DNA from: Clostridia bacterium
Lineage (GTDB): Bacteria; Bacillota; Clostridia; Oscillospirales; Acutalibacteraceae
DNA length: 37,561 bases
Assembly (NCBI GenBank): GCA_017435665.1
Contig: JAFSEP010000062.1
Location: forward strand, 1 to 37,561
Reading direction: 5' to 3'
This document shows positions 33,312 to 37,561 of this stretch, one piece after another (positions within the stretch are counted from its first letter, which is position 1; every line of letters begins with the position of its first letter). The translations under genes and the position numbers were made by a program. A model generated the notes under the pieces. The model had not been told where the DNA came from. It worked only from the letters and a program-made list of their open reading frames with translations, and made no database searches.

Positions 33312-35630
33312 AGCTGTTATCTCCTTTTCTTCTGTTATATGGGTCTGTTCCTTTTTGGGAACGTGTCTTTTTATTTTAAACCGTCTGAGTCTGAGAGCAT
33401 TGGATACCACAAACACCGAGCTGAAACTCATGGCAAAGGCACCGAGCATAGGACTGAGCTTTATGGCAAAGGGAATAAAGAATACTCCTGCCGCAACGGG
33501 TATACCTATTACATTATAAAAAAATGCCCAGAAAAGATTTTGCTTTATGTTCCGCATAACTGCCTTGCTGAGCTTAACTGCAGCCACCGCATCCGTAAGA
33601 TCGCTTTTCATCAGCACTATGTCTGCCGAATCAATAGCAATATCTGTTCCCGCACCGATTGCTATGCCTACGTCTGCCCGTGTAAGAGCAGGTGCATCGT
33701 TTATGCCGTCACCCACCATAGCAACGGTTTTACCTTCGGCCTGAAGCTGACGGATGAGCTTTTCCTTATCCTGAGGCAAGGCCTGTGCATAAACCTTATC
33801 AATGCCCGAAAGCTGCCTGATTGCTTCTGCGGTTTTCTCGTTGTCACCCGTGAGCATAACTGTTTCAATGCCCATTTTCCTGAACTGCTCAACGGCGAGA
33901 GGGCTTGTTTCCTTTATGACATCGGCAACGGCTATGAGACCCATAAGACGGCTGTCCTCTGCAAAATAAAGAGGGGTCTTTCCCTGAGAAGCAAGAGCCT
34001 CCCCACGGGCAAATATATCCGGGCTCTGAATACCGTTTTCCTGCATCATCAAACGGTTTCCTGCAAGAATTGTATTGCCGCCGATTTCCGTGCGTATGCC
34101 TCTGCCGTCTTCTGCTGTGAAGCTTTCTGCTTGGAGAAGGGAGATATTCTTTTCCTCTGCATTTTTTACAATAGCCTCTGCAAGAGGATGCCCCGAAAGC
34201 CGTTCTGCCGATGCAGCAAGTGTAAGAAGCCTATTTTCGTTTACGCCCTCGGCAGTAATAATATCCGTCACCGAGGGAACGCCCTTTGTTATAGTGCCTG
34301 TTTTATCGAAAACTACTGTCTGTATTTTATGTGCGGTTTCAAGGCTTTCTGCCGATTTGATAAGAATACCGTTTTCAGCACCCTTGCCCATACCGACCAT
34401 TATAGCCGTGGGCGTTGCAAGACCCAGAGCGCAGGGGCAGGAAATTACAAGAACGGATATACCCATTGAAAGAGCAAACTCTGTTGAGTAGCCTGCAATA
34501 AGCCACACCGCCGCTGTTATGAATGCTATTGCCATAACAACGGGGACGAAGATACCGCTGACCTTGTCTGCAAGTCTGGCAACGGGAGCCTTGGAGCCTG
34601 TTGCCTCATCAACCAGCTTCACTATCTGCGAAAGGGTTGTTTCGTCGCCGACACGGGTTGCTCTCATTTGAAAATATCCTGATTTGTTTACCGTTGCGCC
34701 GATTACCGTTGCGCCCTCCCCCTTTTCTGCGGGGATGCTTTCTCCCGTAATGGCAGACTCGTCAATATGTCCCGAGCCGTGAACGATAACACCGTCAACA
34801 GGTATTTTGTCTCCGCCCTTTACAACAAGAATATCGCCTGCCTTTACCTGAGAGGCGGGGACTTCCTTTTCCTCTCCGTTAACAAGAAGGGTTGCTGTCA
34901 TGGGAGCCAGGTTCATCAGCTTGTTTATGGCATCGGTGGTTTTTCCCTTTGCTCTTGCCTCAAGAAATTTTCCCGAGGTGATAAGTGTCAGAATCATACC
35001 TGCCGATTCAAAATATACGTCGTGTGAAAACGCCTGAACCGTAGCCATATCACCGTGACCCAGCGCAAAGGCTATCTTATAAACGGCATAGATACCGTAA
35101 ACAAGAGCAGCCCCCGACCCCATCGCAATAAGGGTATCCATATTAGGCGAGCGCTTTATCAGGGAACGGAAGCCCACGGTGAAATAGCGGAAATTGATAA
35201 ACACAATGGGAAGCACCAGCAGGAGCTGAGTGAAAACCCATATAAGAACATTTTGCTGACCGAGGAAAATCTCGGGCAGAGGCCAGCTCATCATATGCCC
35301 CATTGATAAATAGAAAAGGGGCAGAGCAAAGACAACGGACGTAATGAGCCTGAGCTTCATCTGTCTGTATTCCTCTGAGGGCTTTCCGTCAGGCACCGAC
35401 GGAGAGGCCTTTGCCTCTTTGCCCTTTTTTTCGGCGCCGTAGCCTGCGCTGACAACTGCCTTTATTATATCTTCTTCAGATACAACGGCTTCGTCTGCAT
35501 CAACGGTCATTGAATTTTTTAGCAGGTTAACGGAGCAGGAATTTATGCCTTCAAGCTTTTCCACACTTTTCTGTACCCGTGATGAACAGGCAGAGCAGGT
35601 CATACCCGTGATATTGAAATCGCTTTTCAT
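33102..35630 (-). CDS. copA: Copper-translocating P1B-type ATPase with fused C-terminal CopZ-like domain
   Basis: CopA exports Cu(I) using ATP. The 842-residue protein has an N-terminal heavy-metal domain (GMTCSAC, about 9-15), eight expected membrane helices and TGES. It then has the SCPCALG metal site, DKTGTITKG phosphorylation site, SGHPLAEA and GDGINDAPAL. After the last helix, a basic linker leads to a second metal-binding domain (GMMCNHC) at about 774-842 that looks like a whole CopZ chaperone. AAAAGGAG lies 9 bases ahead of the ATG opening that domain, so it may also be made separately. The ATG follows the M18 peptidase stop directly (TAAATG), implying coupling. Confidence 0.95.
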   Translation of the reverse strand: MKSDFNITGMTCSACSSRVQKSVEKLEGINSCSVNLLKNSMTVDADEAVVSEEDIIKAVVSAGYGAEKKGKEAKASPSVPDGKPSEEYRQMKLRLITSVVFALPLFYLSMGHMMSWPLPEIFLGQQNVLIWVFTQLLLVLPIVFINFRYFTVGFRSLIKRSPNMDTLIAMGSGAALVYGIYAVYKIAFALGHGDMATVQAFSHDVYFESAGMILTLITSGKFLEARAKGKTTDAINKLMNLAPMTATLLVNGEEKEVPASQVKAGDILVVKGGDKIPVDGVIVHGSGHIDESAITGESIPAEKGEGATVIGATVNKSGYFQMRATRVGDETTLSQIVKLVDEATGSKAPVARLADKVSGIFVPVVMAIAFITAAVWLIAGYSTEFALSMGISVLVISCPCALGLATPTAIMVGMGKGAENGILIKSAESLETAHKIQTVVFDKTGTITKGVPSVTDIITAEGVNENRLLTLAASAERLSGHPLAEAIVKNAEEKNISLLQAESFTAEDGRGIRTEIGGNTILAGNRLMMQENGIQSPDIFARGEALASQGKTPLYFAEDSRLMGLIAVADVIKETSPLAVEQFRKMGIETVMLTGDNEKTAEAIRQLSGIDKVYAQALPQDKEKLIRQLQAEGKTVAMVGDGINDAPALTRADVGIAIGAGTDIAIDSADIVLMKSDLTDAVAAVKLSKAVMRNIKQNLFWAFFYNVIGIPVAAGVFFIPFAIKLSPMLGAFAMSFSSVFVVSNALRLRRFKIKRHVPKKEQTHITEEKEITAMKKNIVIEGMMCNHCTAHVQKALSALEGASEVTVDLETKTATLTVDGISDEELTRVITEAGYEVVKIEN

Positions 35631-37037
35631 TTATTCATCATCTCCGAAGAAGGCAAGACAAGCCTTATATGTCATATACACGTCGAACTTTGAAACAACC
35701 TCAAAGGGAGCGTGCATTGAAAGAACGGGAACGCCCAGGTCAACAACGTCAACGTTAAGGTTGGCAATATACATAGCAACCGTTCCGCCGCCGCCCTGGT
35801 CAACCTTGCCCAGCTCGCCTGTCTGCCATACAACATTATTCTTTTCAAGGATGCGTCTGACCTTGCCTACAAATTCTGCGCTTGCATCAGATGTGCCGCT
35901 TTTACCTCTTGCGCCGGTATACTTTGTGATAACTGCGCCGTGGTTGAGGAAGGCCACATTGTTCTTTTCTGTTACCTGGGGGAAGGTGGGATCAAAGGCG
36001 ACGTTAACGTCTGCTGAGAGACATTCCGATAATGAAAGCACGTCTCTGCCCTCAAGACCCTCAAGTCTTGCAAGATCCGATACGAAGTAGCTCAGGAAGG
36101 CTGAGTTCATACCTGTGTTACCGTCTGAGCCGACCTCCTCCTTGTCTGCGAAAATACAAAGAGAGGTATATGCGGGTGTGCCCACATCAAAGATTGCCTG
36201 CATCTCAGGGTATGCGCATACCTTATCGTCATGACCGTAAGCGCCTATCATGCTTCTGTCAAAGCCCACGTCACGTGCCTCATAAGCAGGAACAAGGGAA
36301 AGCTCTGCTGATTGGAAATCCTTTTCGGTAATGCCGTATTTTTCAAACAGGATGTTCAGCACATTCAGCTTTACAAGCTCACTTTCGCTGTCATCTCTGA
36401 AGGGACGGCTGCCCACAAGAACATTAAGCTCCTCACCCTTGATACCGCTTGCAAGAGGCTCCTTCACCTGATCTGCGGCAAGGTGGGGGAGAAGATCTGT
36501 GATAACGAACTGAGGGTCGTCCTTATCTTCACCGATGCATACTCTTATTCTTGTTCCGTCACCGAGAACAACTGCGCCGTGAAGAGCAAGGGGTATCGCT
36601 GTCCACTGATATTTCTTGATACCGCCGTAATAATGAGTCTTGAACAGAGCGATTTCGTCGCTTTCGTAAAGAGGATTCGGCTTGAGATCAAGTCGGGGAG
36701 AATCAACGTGTGCCGCAGCAATCTTCACGCCCTTGGATACACCCTGTGTTCCGAAAACGCAAAGGATAATTGCCTTGCCTCTGTTATTGAGGTAAACCTT
36801 GTCGCCCGGCTTATAGCTGCCGTTTTTGTCAAAGGGAACAAAGCCACGCTTCTCTGCCTCTGCAACAGCAGTTTCAACAGCGTCCCTTTCGTGCTTTGAT
36901 TTGCCGAGGAAATCCTTATAGCCCTCGCAAAAAAGGTCGCAGGCCTTTATTTCTTCGTCTGTCATTATTTTTGAGCAGTGCTCCTTTTTAAGAAAAAGCT
37001 TTTCCTTGAGTAAGGCTGCCTGTGATTTTTCACTCAT
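35631..37037 (-). CDS. M18-family zinc aminopeptidase
   Basis: M18 peptidases are dodecameric, dinuclear-zinc enzymes that remove N-terminal, often acidic, residues from peptides in the cytoplasm. The 468-residue protein has the expected ligand motifs: AAHVDSPRLDLKP (His110 and nearby Asp), HDDKVCA, KEEVGSDGNTG and SMHAPFEVVSKFD near the C-terminus. The length is normal. AAGGAG precedes the start. copA begins right after its stop codon, so the two are probably cotranscribed, although no functional link is obvious. Confidence 0.93.
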   Translation of the reverse strand: MSEKSQAALLKEKLFLKKEHCSKIMTDEEIKACDLFCEGYKDFLGKSKHERDAVETAVAEAEKRGFVPFDKNGSYKPGDKVYLNNRGKAIILCVFGTQGVSKGVKIAAAHVDSPRLDLKPNPLYESDEIALFKTHYYGGIKKYQWTAIPLALHGAVVLGDGTRIRVCIGEDKDDPQFVITDLLPHLAADQVKEPLASGIKGEELNVLVGSRPFRDDSESELVKLNVLNILFEKYGITEKDFQSAELSLVPAYEARDVGFDRSMIGAYGHDDKVCAYPEMQAIFDVGTPAYTSLCIFADKEEVGSDGNTGMNSAFLSYFVSDLARLEGLEGRDVLSLSECLSADVNVAFDPTFPQVTEKNNVAFLNHGAVITKYTGARGKSGTSDASAEFVGKVRRILEKNNVVWQTGELGKVDQGGGGTVAMYIANLNVDVVDLGVPVLSMHAPFEVVSKFDVYMTYKACLAFFGDDE

Positions 37038-37561
37038 AATAACTATCTCCTTAAAATTTATTTCAGTTTGTTTTTATGACAAAATTTTTGTTTGCGTAAC
37101 GATATAATTCTTGTTGGTAAAAAGCATAAAGCAGAGTTAATGCAGAAACAGCCCCTTTCGTCTTCGGCTATGCCGAAGCCACTTTCCCCTAAAGGGGACA
37201 GCTGTGGCTCTCCGTTCAGGTGAGGCTTTTGAAGGGACGCCGAGGACGTCGTCCCCTACAAGTGAATTATGTCGGCGGTATCTGACCAATGCTCTGCACA
37301 TACCAAACCGGATATAATTGCTGACCGCAGGTCCCGCAATTCTGCACTCTGCATTCTGCATTTAATTGTGCATTGGAACGACCCTTCCACCGCAAGCGGT
37401 CCCCCTTTTCTTCCAGAAACCGGAACCCTTTTGTCTGCGTTGCAGACATTTCCCCTGACCGGGGAATTTCCTTTCAGGGACGGCTTTTGAAGGGACGCCG
37501 AGGACGTCGTCCCCTACAAGTGAATTATGTCGGCGGTAGCAGAGCAACGGTCAGAACTGAC
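37038..37561. repeat. Gene-free repeat cluster at the right end
   Basis: After about 100 AT-rich bases that may hold the M18 peptidase promoter, the rest is repeats. A palindromic element at 37152-37202 nearly matches 146-197. Two identical 57-bp direct repeats lie at 37224-37280 and 37482-37538. Words shared with 23.6 kb include CTTCCACCGCAAGCGGTCCC. A stretch of CTGCACTCTGCATTCTGCAT also occurs. No gene is credible here. Confidence 0.75.

Noticed and set aside
33258-34469. 403-residue plus-strand frame opposite copA
   Set aside because: It lies entirely antisense to well-conserved copA codons, is cysteine-rich without a pattern, and has no start signals.

Overview
The window is a replication-origin region of a Clostridia-type firmicute, probably a gut Oscillospirales/Ruminococcaceae-like organism (inference). 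The basis is the ordered block dnaA-dnaN-yaaA-recF-remB-gyrB-gyrA, the ffs-dnaX-ybaB-recR block close to the origin (both as in Bacillus subtilis), a sodium-pumping oxaloacetate decarboxylase operon, a single-chain class II glycyl-tRNA synthetase, BspA-type leucine-rich surface proteins, strong Shine-Dalgarno sites and an abundance of small palindromic intergenic repeats.

Layout. 0.5-3.3 kb: a CapA-like protein that has lost most metal-ligand motifs, downstream of glyQS. 3.35-3.64 kb: a compact convergent pair of transcription units with perfect sigma-A promoters, a 27-residue peptide gene and an antisense RNA, which looks like an undescribed type I toxin-antitoxin locus. 3.7-15.6 kb, leftward: LytR-CpsA-Psr protein, gyrA, two YcxB-like membrane proteins, gyrB, remB, recF, yaaA, dnaN, oriC (AT-rich region, six TAG DnaA-trios, DnaA boxes) and dnaA. 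16.1-20.6 kb, rightward: oadG, biotin carrier, oadB, oadA, azlC, azlD. 20.7-22.4 kb, leftward: small membrane protein, XRE regulator, DUF4279 protein. 22.4-23.5 kb: ssrA (tmRNA) and its partner smpB, embedded between two arrays of short hairpins with constant 7-base spacers. 23.9-26.8 kb, leftward: recR, ybaB, dnaX and the 4.5S-type SRP RNA gene. 27.1-32.9 kb: a surface LRR protein, a MITE-like element with near-perfect 27-bp terminal inverted repeats, two related membrane proteins, a repeat-rich anchored protein and a tiny secreted protein. 33.1-37.0 kb, leftward: a CopA copper ATPase with a CopZ domain fused in frame, and an M18 aminopeptidase.

The core genes form a replication, repair and translation-quality hub around oriC: DnaA/DnaN/gyrase start and support replication, RecF/RecR/DnaX handle gaps and clamp loading, tmRNA/SmpB rescue ribosomes, and SRP RNA feeds membrane insertion. 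The most unusual signals are not the large genes but the small structures between them: the convergent peptide/antisense locus, the modular hairpin arrays flanking tmRNA, nested palindromic repeats whose outer arms covary, and one such repeat sitting in frame inside dnaX.
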